DNA of 64,000 nucleotides. It comes from Argentina anserina. Lineage: Eukaryota; Streptophyta; Magnoliopsida; Rosales; Rosaceae. How positions within the stretch are numbered: position 1 is the first letter of the stretch; the number at the start of each line of letters is the position of its first letter. The notes beneath the pieces were generated by a model. The model made no database searches and had not been told where the DNA came from. It saw only the letters and a program-made list of their open reading frames with translations. This document shows, one piece after another, positions 35,509 through 45,549 of this stretch. The position numbers and the translations under genes are program-made. The stretch covers positions 13,783,001 to 13,847,000 of the forward strand of contig NC_065874.1 in the NCBI RefSeq assembly GCF_933775445.1, given 5' to 3'.

Positions 35509-36749
35509 ATGGAGAAAAGTTCTAATAGAAGGAACAACTCGTGTGTTCAAACTCGAGCAGATCCTACCATTCGAAGTTGGTCTGATATTCCAGTTGACCT
35601 GTCAAGATCGGTGGCTGAACATCTCATATACCCTGATTTTGTTCGCTTTCGTGCCGTATGCAAGAACTGGCAGCGAGCTTTTACCGACGACGCGCAGTAT
35701 TGCCTTTACTACGGGTCGAATGTTCTTGTCACTACCAATATTGCACCGGAACCCTTACCGTTTGTGCATCACGCTTCTTTGATTTGCTGCCCTCATTACA
35801 AGTCTTCCCTATCAGAAACGTGATACAAGTACAAGGGTCCAGAGAGAAGCTCGTTTATCCAAGCTTTTGTTGTTCATACTCCGGTTGGTTGCTGTTGTCA
35901 AATTATCCTTCAACTTCTACTAGGGGCCATCAACCGAAAAAATATACATTCTTTGTTCATAGTCCTTTTCGAAACGAGACTCATGAATTGGATCTGCCTA
36001 CATTGGAACCAGAATGGCGATACCAATACAGAGAGGTAGAGGTAGCAGGCTTCTCGACAACTCCATCTTCTTGGGATTGTGTTATCTTTGTTCTGTGGAA
36101 ATATCGTAGATACACATATCAGGTCGAGTGGGATGTGTTCTTTATAACTACATACAACAGAAAACATCAAAACCAAAAGCATGGAAGCTGGATGAGAAAA
36201 GCCTTTGAACTTCCTCGTTACAATCCTGAAAAGAAGGGGTGGGAGTTCATCAAGGACGTAGCCTATGTGGACGGAAATTTCTATTGTGCTGTGGATATGG
36301 AATCGAAGGTTGTATACGGAAGTTTCAATGTAGAACATCAAAAGTGGGATATGATGGACAGATCCTTGAAGCTACCATCTCACCCAGAACAGATGAACTT
36401 TGTTAAATCTGATGAAATGCTCCTATTGGCAATTAGTTATCTGGAGCAGGGTGGTGATGGATTTTTCTACCATATTCACCAGTTTGATTTGTCACGAAAA
36501 GAATGGACAAGAGTGAAAACTTTGGTAAACCGAGTATTAATGTTGTGTAGCTGTTCGTCGGTTGCGACTGCGGCAATGGGGGTGATCAGTAAATTGGCAA
36601 ACATGATATTTGTTCGTAACTTATATTCGGACAGGTATCTTGGTTTTACTTGGGAAATGGAAATTGAAGGCGTATGCAGATATCGGGCCAACAATAGGGG
36701 ATATCGTTTGGTACGTTCAACTAAGAACAGCTCAATGAGAAGAGAGTAA
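35509..36749 (+). pseudogene. F-box protein with F-box-associated (DUF295-like) domain, frameshifted
   Basis: The first frame starts at 35509 and carries an F-box (about residues 22-60, SWSDIPVDLSRSVAEHL, then FVRFRAVCKNW). It ends at a TGA at 35821-35823. The following sequence continues in another frame, open to 36749, with a C-terminal beta-rich domain like that of plant F-box/DUF295 proteins (CCSYSGWLLLSN, ELPRYNPEKKGWEF). A one-base change near 35800-35820 would explain the break. Known: such proteins are substrate receptors of SCF ubiquitin ligases. Either a young pseudogene or a sequence error. The long second frame (over 300 codons without a stop) argues the break is recent. Confidence 0.8.
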
Positions 36750-37647
36750 CAAGTCAAGTTTTTTTTTTTTTTGAGAAGGTTATAGTATTAAGTTTTTATT
36801 TCGTTAACATTAAAAATCTTGCGTGTGCTATCTAGCGATCTCATTGGACTCTTACGATATATTGTATAACACCAATAACATGGTTGATCACTTCTTCTGT
36901 ATAGGGTCTTTTTCGTTTTTCAATACTGTAAAGTGCTTACTGCTCAGATAAATTATGCTTCCAGCTAATATCAACATCAAATAATAAGAGTGGTATAGAA
37001 AAGCAAAGAAAAGTTGGCACCTCTAAATAGATAAACCTGATTGTTCTTGTTTTCCATTCAACTGAATTTTTTTTTCTTTGGTTACAAAAGAGGTCTAAAA
37101 GAACCAAAACAAGCAAAAAGACTAAGAACAAGCATGAGCTTCAGAAAACAGCTGCACTGAATTTCCGTTAAACCTGATTTAATTAGTTCTGAATTTCACT
37201 CAAATGTTTGTATGGATGGAGAGACCGACAGAGATCAACACAACAGATAATTATTCCAATTCAGTTGGAACTGAGGGTGGAAGCGATGTCATCTCATGAT
37301 GACAATCTTAACAGACTAAATCCCAGCCTTAAATCCTTAATTTTTTTTTTCATATTGGTGAAATTCGCGTGATGCCACAACAGGAAATGCCAACCAAGAA
37401 CCATAACATTCTTCTAGTACACTTTCATTGCAAACTCTGGACCCTAGACGTGCTATAAGATTACATAACTAGGCTTGGATGGGTCACGGAGTATTATAAG
37501 TTTATAACTCTACTCTACAATTCCGTCATTCCTCTGTTATCTCTATTCTGAATAACACAAAATACAAAACCACAAATGAAAAGATGCTGACCGGAATTAG
37601 ACTCCGCTAAGCAGTTTGATCAATTCATGCACATGGATGGGCCAGGT
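36750..37647. other. gap between convergent F-box gene and FIE
   Basis: It holds the F-box 3' flank with a poly-T run near 36760-36772 and the probable 3' untranslated region of FIE (up to 37647). No gene was seen. Confidence 0.55.
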
Positions 37648-38373
37648 TCAAGAATTTTCAATGACATCCCAACGCCAAATAGTCCCATCTTCACAGCAGC
37701 TGAGAATGGTGCTGCAATATAAAAAGAGGAAACATTTGCACAATATCAATTGTAATTGTGGTAAAATCATGATATAGATATGGGCAGAATGATTGAATCA
37801 TGCAAGAATCACCTTCCATCAAAGGACATGGCAGTTTGTCTAATTGGAGATTTTGATTGAGGATGAGACAACCTGCAAAAGGCGCAGGGGATTACTGATG
37901 AACATTCAAATTGCAACTCAATTAAGCATGGACTTTTGATAACAGCAAGTCAAACTAACTTTGCAATAAGGACTGGGGGGCTGGATTGTAGTTCCCAAAT
38001 GAATATCTTTCCTTCTCTATTCCCTGCTCATCAAAATATATCAGACGTTAAGTAGTCTTCCTATAATTTTCCTACAGTTCACCCATGGTTGTTGTTTCAA
38101 TTATACGACGAACAAACGTGAACTAATATTTGAACATAAATTTAAAATGCACTATTCAGTACCTATAGCAGCTGCATAATAATGAAAATCACAGGAGAAC
38201 TTGATGAACCAAATATCACACCCTGGAACAGGGTACTTTTGAAGGATGTCAACAGTGCCCTATTGAGAAAGCAGCCAATAATATTTTAGGCCAACAAGAT
38301 GAGAATTACTGGACTTATACACAAATAAACTAAATGAGATAGATGATAGTGGTGAAGCTGGAAGGGACGATGA

Positions 38374-38408
<35 letters not shown>

Positions 38409-41189
38409 CAATGAATCTTATAGAATTGTTGTTAAAATTTACGTTTCCTCTCCAACATATTTTCTCTCATCTCTTAAATAAAAGAAGAATAACAATATGA
38501 AAAGGGGCCCTTAACACTAAAAAAGAGGGCAGGCATTGCTAACCTCCCCGGGAGACTGCTCCTTCATTTTTGGCTCCCATAGCACTATTTCACTGTCAAC
38601 ACTCTGGAAGATCACAGTATATCATTAGCATGATCATTAGAATTGAAGCAATTCAAGCACTCACACTTGCAACAGATTTTATATCTGGATAAACACCACG
38701 GCAAATAATTCAAATAGCGTTCAATTTTTTATTTTTTCCTAGTTTTGGTAAGCTATACAAATGTTGGTACCAACATTATCAGACAGATTTTTTTTTGAAG
38801 TCTAAATCCATGCTGATTCAAGTTCACAAATTAGAAAACCAACATATAACTTATCATAAGGTCCAGACTTTCCATCCTAACAATGTGACTTGTCTAAATT
38901 CATTATGGATGAAGTCTCAGTTCACCTTTGAGAGCATGAAATCTCCAAGCCACCTATTGCAGTCAACATAATTTGTATGAATGGCGGCTAGGAAAACCTG
39001 AAAGATTTGAGCATTCTCAGTTAACAATAAGTACTTACAGGAAAAAGGGCGGAAGAAAACCTAATTCGCAATACATATAACAATAAGTACTTACAGGAAA
39101 TTGTACGTATTTTGTAGGGAATTTTGATGGAAGATCTGTCCATGTGAAAGATTTCTCTACATATGTCCAGAACTCTGAAAAATAATAATCAATTGTTAGG
39201 AAAAAGCAATGCAGATATATTTGAATATAAACACGTGATACCATCCCAACATGTATAGAAAGCAGAACTTTGGAAAAAGAGAGTATTTTGTAGCAGCCTT
39301 AGTTGTGCATATAAGTAATAGCATGTCATTAAAAGGTCAATTTTGCACCAGGTATACCCAAGGCGCCACATATAAATGGTAAGATTTGGCTGACACTTGG
39401 TGCCAGACAAATGTCTATTGCTCATACAATTGACTTGTTTTACCTCAATTCTTTCATCTTTGTCTATTGTATCAAGTCTAAAACTAGTTAAAAATTACAA
39501 GCAAGGAACTAAATTTGATTATTTTTATCGACATAATAAAAATCTGAAAGATGTATACAAAGCTGCAGATAATTATTGCAAAAGTATCCATAAAGGGCTC
39601 AAGTGGCTCTGTGTGCTGGTCTGCACTGGATTTCCAGTCTGATGGGTTCATTTTGCCAAATTACTTTGCTAGCAAAATAAAGCAAACTGAAAAAGTGACA
39701 ATCAAAAATAATTTAGACATTTACTTCCAATCTAGTACAACAAAGAGAGCAGCTTCCAATGTTGTGTCATTAATATTACTCTCCCGTTCTTAAAGATTAT
39801 AAACATCCACACCCTATTAACACTTTTGCCTGCATTTTTTGTTCAATCTCAAAAATCCAGTCTGGCAGACAGTATATCTTGAAAGGCTAACATAAAATTG
39901 CCACTTTTGTATCACATATCATATCAAATAGCAGAACCATGTCTTAACATCAAATATATCGAAACAGTCATGTGGTCAGCACCATAACATCTTACCTTTC
40001 ATTGACCATATCTTAACTGTGTTGTCCATGCCACAACTTGCAATGCGATAAATGTCAGATGGATGGAAGTCCTATAACAGTGAGCATAGGATCAGTAAAA
40101 TGAACTTCCAGGACGATTTTTTAATAATGAAACGATGGGATTGTCTTTTGTAAATGAATGGCAGCAGGACATAACTCCTCTAATATACATACCACACTCA
40201 AGACTTCATTTCTATGACCACCTGCTCCAGCAAATATCAAAATACATATCCCAGTATGAACATTCCATAGCCGAACCGACTCATCCTGGTTACATGTGGG
40301 ATTAATCATGCAGTAGATATAACTAATACGAAACCAAAAACAAGAAAAAGTGGTCCTAATACTCACTTTACTTGCTGACACTACAAGTGATGACTTCAAC
40401 GGCTGAGTCCTGATTTCATTTATCGAATCACCATGGCCAACAAAACTCTGCACAAAGACACGTAATTAGTCCACTACTACTCCACCACCACAAATTCCAC
40501 GAAACCCCTCAAACCCCAGTACCGAAAAAAGTACCTTATCTATCTTCTCACTCCCACAATCAATGACACGCATCGTGCCATTGAACCCTCCGGCCACAAG
40601 CAACGGGGTCCCATCGGCATTACACGCCCAGCTCACCGTGTAGAAAGACTCATCCTTCTGATCTACATTAAAAACACACGAAAAAAAAATCACACATTGA
40701 CAAACATTTATCCGAAACAGCATTTTCGATACACAACCAGTATACAACAACCAATCCATTGAATCAAAAATAACCGAAAAAAGCCGGGGCTTGGTCTTGA
40801 CTTACATCTTCATCAATGTAAGACTGCAAAACAGCTATCACTCCTCCTTCGAGACATTCATACACAGTCACCTGCAAGGATCACTAGGGTTTTCAATGAC
40901 GGTAATAATTTCAATCCTGGTAAATTAAAACCCTACATTACAGATATGAAGGAGCATAATTAATTATACCGTAGAGCAACAGTAAAAAGCGATGAGAGAG
41001 AGGGAGACGAACCCGGTTGCCGCCGACAGTAGCGAAGACGTTGAAGTAGCGAGAGTCGATGAAGTTGAAAACGACGGCGTAAATGGGTTTCTTGCCCTCT
41101 TGGAGGCGGTTGGTGACTCTGTACTCTCTCTTCTTCGAGGAAGAGAGGGAGCCCACCACCGGTTCCGATCCTAAAGCGAACTTGGCCAT
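37648..41189 (-). CDS. FIE: FIE, WD40 subunit of Polycomb repressive complex 2, 13 exons
   Basis: Exons: 41013-41189, 40806-40871, 40535-40657, 40367-40447, 40193-40285, 39996-40071, 39095-39174, 38926-38997, 38544-38603, 38163-38259, 37960-38023, 37813-37872, 37648-37711. All have GT-AG junctions. The sum is 1113 nt, giving 370 residues, one more than I recall for Arabidopsis FIE. The protein has WD repeats throughout, including VSASKDESVRLWNV, CGMDNTVKIWSMKEFWTY and CCEDGTIWRWDV at the end. Known: FIE is the plant ESC/EED homologue. It reads H3K27me3, is required by every PRC2 complex, and represses endosperm growth before fertilisation. The start used is MAKF at 41189; an in-frame ATG three codons upstream exists. 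Confidence 0.97.
38375..38409. repeat. (ATT)n microsatellite in a FIE intron
   Basis: About 11 units lie between exon 9 (38544-38603) and exon 10 (38163-38259), away from both splice sites. Confidence 0.9.
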
Positions 41190-41334
41190 CGTCCCCAACC
41201 CCCCAAACTATCACACTAATGGCAACTACTAAGCAATAGAGATACACAAACAGACCAATATACTTTCGTTATTTTGACTTCTCGAAATTACCCACAATTT
41301 TGGGGTAATTATACACCCAAATTTTTTGTTTGTT

Positions 41335-41635
41335 TGTAGAAGCCTAGAAGGTATATGATAGGATCGTAATCCATCAGGAATTGAAACAAGAGAATTAAAG
41401 GAACATAGAACAAATTAAAACAGGAATTTAAACAAGATTGAAAGAGAAGATAAATGAGCAAGTTTGATATTCATTTCATAGCTTTCTTCTTATAATAGAA
41501 GTTGGTTATATAACTCAAGCTCAAAACATACTCTAGAGACCCGACACTAAGAGAACCCGACCCGAGTCCAGTTACCACATAAATGTAAGGCCCAAAATAG
41601 GTAACATTAGTAATTACTACTAAAAGATCTTAACA
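41335..41635 (-). repeat. LTR (301 bp) upstream of FIE, same orientation
   Basis: On the minus strand it starts TGTTAAGATC directly after a polypurine tract and appears to end CTTCTACA, with TG...CA ends. A TATATAA motif is at about 41506-41513. No partner LTR was found in the window, so it is a 3' LTR of a damaged element. The FIE-side edge is inferred from the TG/CA rule only. Confidence 0.7.
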
Positions 41636-41650
41636 TTCCTCCCCCCTTAA
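41636..41650 (-). other. polypurine tract
   Basis: On the minus strand, ttaaggggggaggaa immediately precedes the LTR. This fixes the direction of the element as minus. Confidence 0.75.
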
Positions 41651-41672
41651 TTTAAGGCATGTCCTCAGGCCT

Positions 41673-44309
41673 TCAGCGTAATAGGGAAACGAGACCAGCA
41701 GAAGACTTCAATACACTCAACTCTCTTAGATTGAACTTGGAAAGATAGAAATGCAGGCACATGATCCGCTGGAGATAGACAGAGGCATCCTGGAGTATCT
41801 GATGCACTAACGTCAGTAACTGGATTGCTGGTATGGCCATAACACACTGCTCTGGCCAAAAGAGCAAGTCAACATCTAGTGGAGTCCCGCCGGATTCCCC
41901 ATCATGCGTAGCAGTCTTCGTATTTGCTGGAGGAGTATCAAAATCACATTGCAGAAGTAAATCTTGAGCTCTGTCGAGGTATACGGGATTCTTCCTGAAA
42001 GCAGTCTCAAAATCAGAAGTACGACCGATGATCATCAGTCGAGTAGCTAGAACAGTGCAAGACCAAGGAAGACAATATAATGAAGTTTTGTCCCATTTAG
42101 CACCCAACGACAATGTTAGGCATCCAAAATATGATGTCAAGAGTAGTGGAAAGTCAACCGATAGAATAATAGTGCCACCTGTGTTAACCAACAGAGAGCA
42201 GAGTATCTGTGCAACATCACTTAATTTGCAATACAGAACAATCGCAAGGTTAGACAACCAACCGTGAGCAAAAGCAGGTAGCAGCTTCTTCTCATCTCTT
42301 GCAGCAACAACTGTAGCAGCCTTGAGGAGCAGATCGTGGCAATAAAACCCCAAGCCAACTTCCCAGGGTCCTTTTGCAAGAGTGTTCTTGCAACTACACA
42401 TAACTTGAACAAGTCTTGTAGTATCCTCAAACTTTTTCAGGTGATTAGTAACATGTAGGTAACTGGAGAGAAGCGCAAGAATAATTGCAGCAGACCACTT
42501 CTCGTGTTCATGTTGAGGCTGGACCAACCATATGGATAGAAATGTGGACAATTGAGCTATTAAAGTGGTGGTGATTCCCTTGGACAAGGCCGTGGTGTCA
42601 TTGAAGTGCGATAGAATAAAAATACTTGCAACAATGGCCTTGGTCCAACCAAACAGCACGTCAATCTGACAAACATGCTGCACCAACTCCAAACTCAAAA
42701 TATGAACATGTACACCTAATGTTGGGCCTCCTTTTAAGGTAAGTACATATGATGCAGTAGGTATGAGGAAAAGAACTTCAGCACGGAGCAGAGAGGATGC
42801 AAAGAACCTCTTGTCTGCAGTAAAAACTTCACTATTAGGAATAAGCATTGTCGTCGGCGCTTTTCTGACATTTGTGGCCGCTTGAAAATGTGTATTCCCA
42901 TTAAGTGCACAACTGATATGTTGAATGAGGCACTTAACAACTTTCGGGACGCCAAAATTTGTACCACCACAGATAAGTTCAGGGCCTTGTTTCTGAGACA
43001 AAGGCAGCAGCACATTGACAGAAATAATCAGCAAAATTCTACAGTGGGCGTCTTTGCTCAGAATGGTAACCCAAAGAGGTCTGAATAAATAGATACCAGC
43101 CATATGTGATAACAAATTCAGGTTCGGAACAAGTGCATGGGATGGTGAACTAAGTGAAGAGGTCATTGCTAAGGAATGTATATCTGCATGAACATGTCTG
43201 ACCACATATTGAAAAAACGTGTTCATAGTAGTCTGAGATAGTACACCATTATATGATGAAAGTGGGCCATAAGAGTATCTCATAAAGACCAAGTCTGAAT
43301 TTCTTTTGTCAAAGTCAACAACTTCATCAACTAAAACCCTCCTTGGCTGACATATAGCTGCAGTATGGGAGAGATGAAAGTTACCTGCAGTATCATCTGT
43401 GATAAATAATGTTGACTTGTGATCATCACTGTCAGATGTAGATGGTAGGAGAAAGGAAGACATCCAATCACAGTCAAGGCATTGCATAATACTCGTAGTA
43501 CCAACAATTAAAATTGTAGGAACAAGGCTGGCACAATGCAGTCCATAAGAGAAGCTAGAAATCTTGTGGATAATGACAGAGACTAATCCAAAATAAGAAA
43601 ACCCCTTCTGAAAATTGAGTTTTTGATCAAGGATAGGAGTTTCATTACTGCCCAACGAAGAGGGAACCCGCTGAGGTGACACTGAAGATGTGGTTTCCAT
43701 CAGAACAAATAAGTACCAAGGAACCTGAGTCAAGAGAACCGTAAAATACCGATGATACAAGTATCGTTTTCGACTTGAAGCCGAAATTTCCAATCCAATC
43801 AACTGGTATAGCAACCTTGATGATAAACTTGTGACTCCTAGAGTTGTCACAAATGTGCTACCAACAAAACAACAAGACATGAACATATCAAATTCGTTCA
43901 TCATGTGTCTACTGGCAGACGTAGAAGGGTGAAGTAATAATAATTGGAACACTGGTGAGGTAACCAAACTTAGACTGAACAAAGAAGCTATAATTCCAGA
44001 ACTGAAAACCAGTACCTGAGACCAATTGTCCTCATCTAGCAAAATTTTGTGAAAGTGAAGCATGTCGTCTTCATCATTACGCAACTCAAAGTATCCAAGC
44101 ACCAATAACATAATGCCATTATCCACCCATGCTTCTACTGAGGAAGCAACTTTGCTTTGATCATGAAAGGGAGAGCAACCTCCATTGTGACAATCCAGGA
44201 AGTCTCCAAGAATCGTTGTTTCACAATGACATAATTGGAAGCAATGAAATAGCCATTGCCACATCCTAGCTGCATGCCTACCTCTTAAAAAAATATCACT
44301 AGCCTTCAT
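41673..44309 (-). CDS. unknown 878-codon open frame inside an LTR-type element
   Basis: The frame is open from 44414 to 41673. The first 35 codons lie partly in a MITE, so the ATG at 44309 is the more likely start. I do not recognise the protein. It has no reverse transcriptase, integrase or gag motif. It is rich in Leu, Ser, Phe and His with several hydrophobic stretches (for example about 44000-43940 and 42770-42730) but no clear transporter layout. Its stop is only 22 bp before the polypurine tract, where pol would end in an autonomous element. It may be captured host sequence, an extra element ORF, or a conserved open frame without a protein role. No intron is needed to keep it open. Confidence 0.4.
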   Translation of the reverse strand: MKASDIFLRGRHAARMWQWLFHCFQLCHCETTILGDFLDCHNGGCSPFHDQSKVASSVEAWVDNGIMLLVLGYFELRNDEDDMLHFHKILLDEDNWSQVLVFSSGIIASLFSLSLVTSPVFQLLLLHPSTSASRHMMNEFDMFMSCCFVGSTFVTTLGVTSLSSRLLYQLIGLEISASSRKRYLYHRYFTVLLTQVPWYLFVLMETTSSVSPQRVPSSLGSNETPILDQKLNFQKGFSYFGLVSVIIHKISSFSYGLHCASLVPTILIVGTTSIMQCLDCDWMSSFLLPSTSDSDDHKSTLFITDDTAGNFHLSHTAAICQPRRVLVDEVVDFDKRNSDLVFMRYSYGPLSSYNGVLSQTTMNTFFQYVVRHVHADIHSLAMTSSLSSPSHALVPNLNLLSHMAGIYLFRPLWVTILSKDAHCRILLIISVNVLLPLSQKQGPELICGGTNFGVPKVVKCLIQHISCALNGNTHFQAATNVRKAPTTMLIPNSEVFTADKRFFASSLLRAEVLFLIPTASYVLTLKGGPTLGVHVHILSLELVQHVCQIDVLFGWTKAIVASIFILSHFNDTTALSKGITTTLIAQLSTFLSIWLVQPQHEHEKWSAAIILALLSSYLHVTNHLKKFEDTTRLVQVMCSCKNTLAKGPWEVGLGFYCHDLLLKAATVVAARDEKKLLPAFAHGWLSNLAIVLYCKLSDVAQILCSLLVNTGGTIILSVDFPLLLTSYFGCLTLSLGAKWDKTSLYCLPWSCTVLATRLMIIGRTSDFETAFRKNPVYLDRAQDLLLQCDFDTPPANTKTATHDGESGGTPLDVDLLFWPEQCVMAIPAIQLLTLVHQILQDASVYLQRIMCLHFYLSKFNLRELSVLKSSAGLVSLLR

Positions 44310-44369
44310 GCAAGTGCAAAAAGAAAAAGAAAGAAACGCGTTTTCAATATAATTTTTAACTACAAAATA

Positions 44370-44697
44370 TATAGAAATATCACTATAGTCATTAAAATAT
44401 GTTTCGATCGACACTTTGGTTATTTAAATTTTAAAAACTTTACTTTGATCATCAAATTATACCTATGTGTATGTCACATTGGTCATATTTGTCATTCCGA
44501 TTAGAAAACAATTAAGCTATTGTGTTATAGAAGAAGAAAAAATTGTTGTTTGATTGCTTTAATCTCCGAACTACATTTTGAATTAATAAAGAAAAACGAT
44601 GAAAATAAACGGAATAACCAATGTGATATACATGTAGTATAGTTGGATGATCAAAATGAAGTTTTAAAAAAATTCAATGACTAAAGTAATATTTCTT
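44370..44697. mobile_element. MITE with inverted ends
   Basis: The left side has aaactttactttgatcatca and cacattggt. The right side has the inverted counterparts (accaatgtgatatacatg, then gatgatcaaaatgaagtttt). Tips read gaaatatcac and gtaatatttc. No coding capacity. Edges are approximate. Confidence 0.7.
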
Positions 44698-44874
44698 CCT
44701 AAAAAAAAAGCATGTATCTACTTCTTATACCAGCTAATCCAATTAGAACACGGGAGACACAAAGAGAAGAAAACAATGAAATTATACAGTCGTGTATCCA
44801 TGACAATGAGCGAAATCCGCTAATAGATCTGTCACAAAATTCAATTCACGGTAAATCTATATGAAAATAATGAA

Positions 44875-45005
44875 ATCAAATCGGGATATCAATAAACGAA
44901 TATTGTCAACCAATGTCCTGATTTTCCCAGGTCTCCTCTAGCCAAGGAATCAATCAAGAGTTTCGAACCCCCTTCAATAATCACATGTTTAAAAATTTCC
45001 AAAGG
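44875..45005 (-). pseudogene. RNase H-like remnant, probably from a LINE
   Basis: On the minus strand one frame reads HVIIEGGSKLLIDSLARGD and then GHWLTIFVY before a stop. This resembles the EGDS block of the plant RVT_3/RNase H domain found in LINEs. Only about 40 residues remain. Confidence 0.45.
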
Positions 45006-45549
45006 AGTTGTAGGGTTGTGGGTAAGTCCTTACGTAATGTTCTATCTTCTGTCACAAGAACTCCACAATTCCCTAACAACACATCTAGATTATGTTTCAA
45101 TTTTACTATCCTGGTCATAATCAAATCTCGATGTAGTTTTTGGTATTTTTAATGCCATGTCACATACCATGAAAGGTTCAATATGCTAGACAACCCCAAA
45201 AACATCAGTGTGCATATCTATCTCACCATATGCGTGTTTTTATCATGGCTCCATACACTAGACACATGTAAAAAAGTTGAATCACCCACATTTTCTGTTC
45301 TTAATTACTTCATAGCAACTACCCACCCTAGTAGAGAAGGTGAATGGCATCCCAACTATTAGCTAAGTTAGTTTGATCAAATCAAATCAGTGTCAGATTC
45401 AACTCAATTAGCCTAACCTCGCTCCCAAACTAGTTTTACACCCAAAATATGTACAAAGGCAAAGTAAGTGACACAACTGAGTTTCAATTTAAAATCGAAG
45501 GACAAGTGCATAAGAGGGAAAGGGCGCAGTAGCCAACCCCCAGAATGAT
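45005..45549 (+). promoter_or_regulatory. upstream region and leader of the PPR gene
   Basis: AT-rich. No clear TATA box was seen. A short ATG-Ile-stop lies at 45545-45553, overlapping the chosen start codon at 45550, and could modestly lower translation. Confidence 0.4.

Noticed and set aside
44310..44414. First 35 codons of the 913-codon frame
   Set aside because: They run into the MITE at about 44370-44697, so they are unlikely to be original coding sequence.
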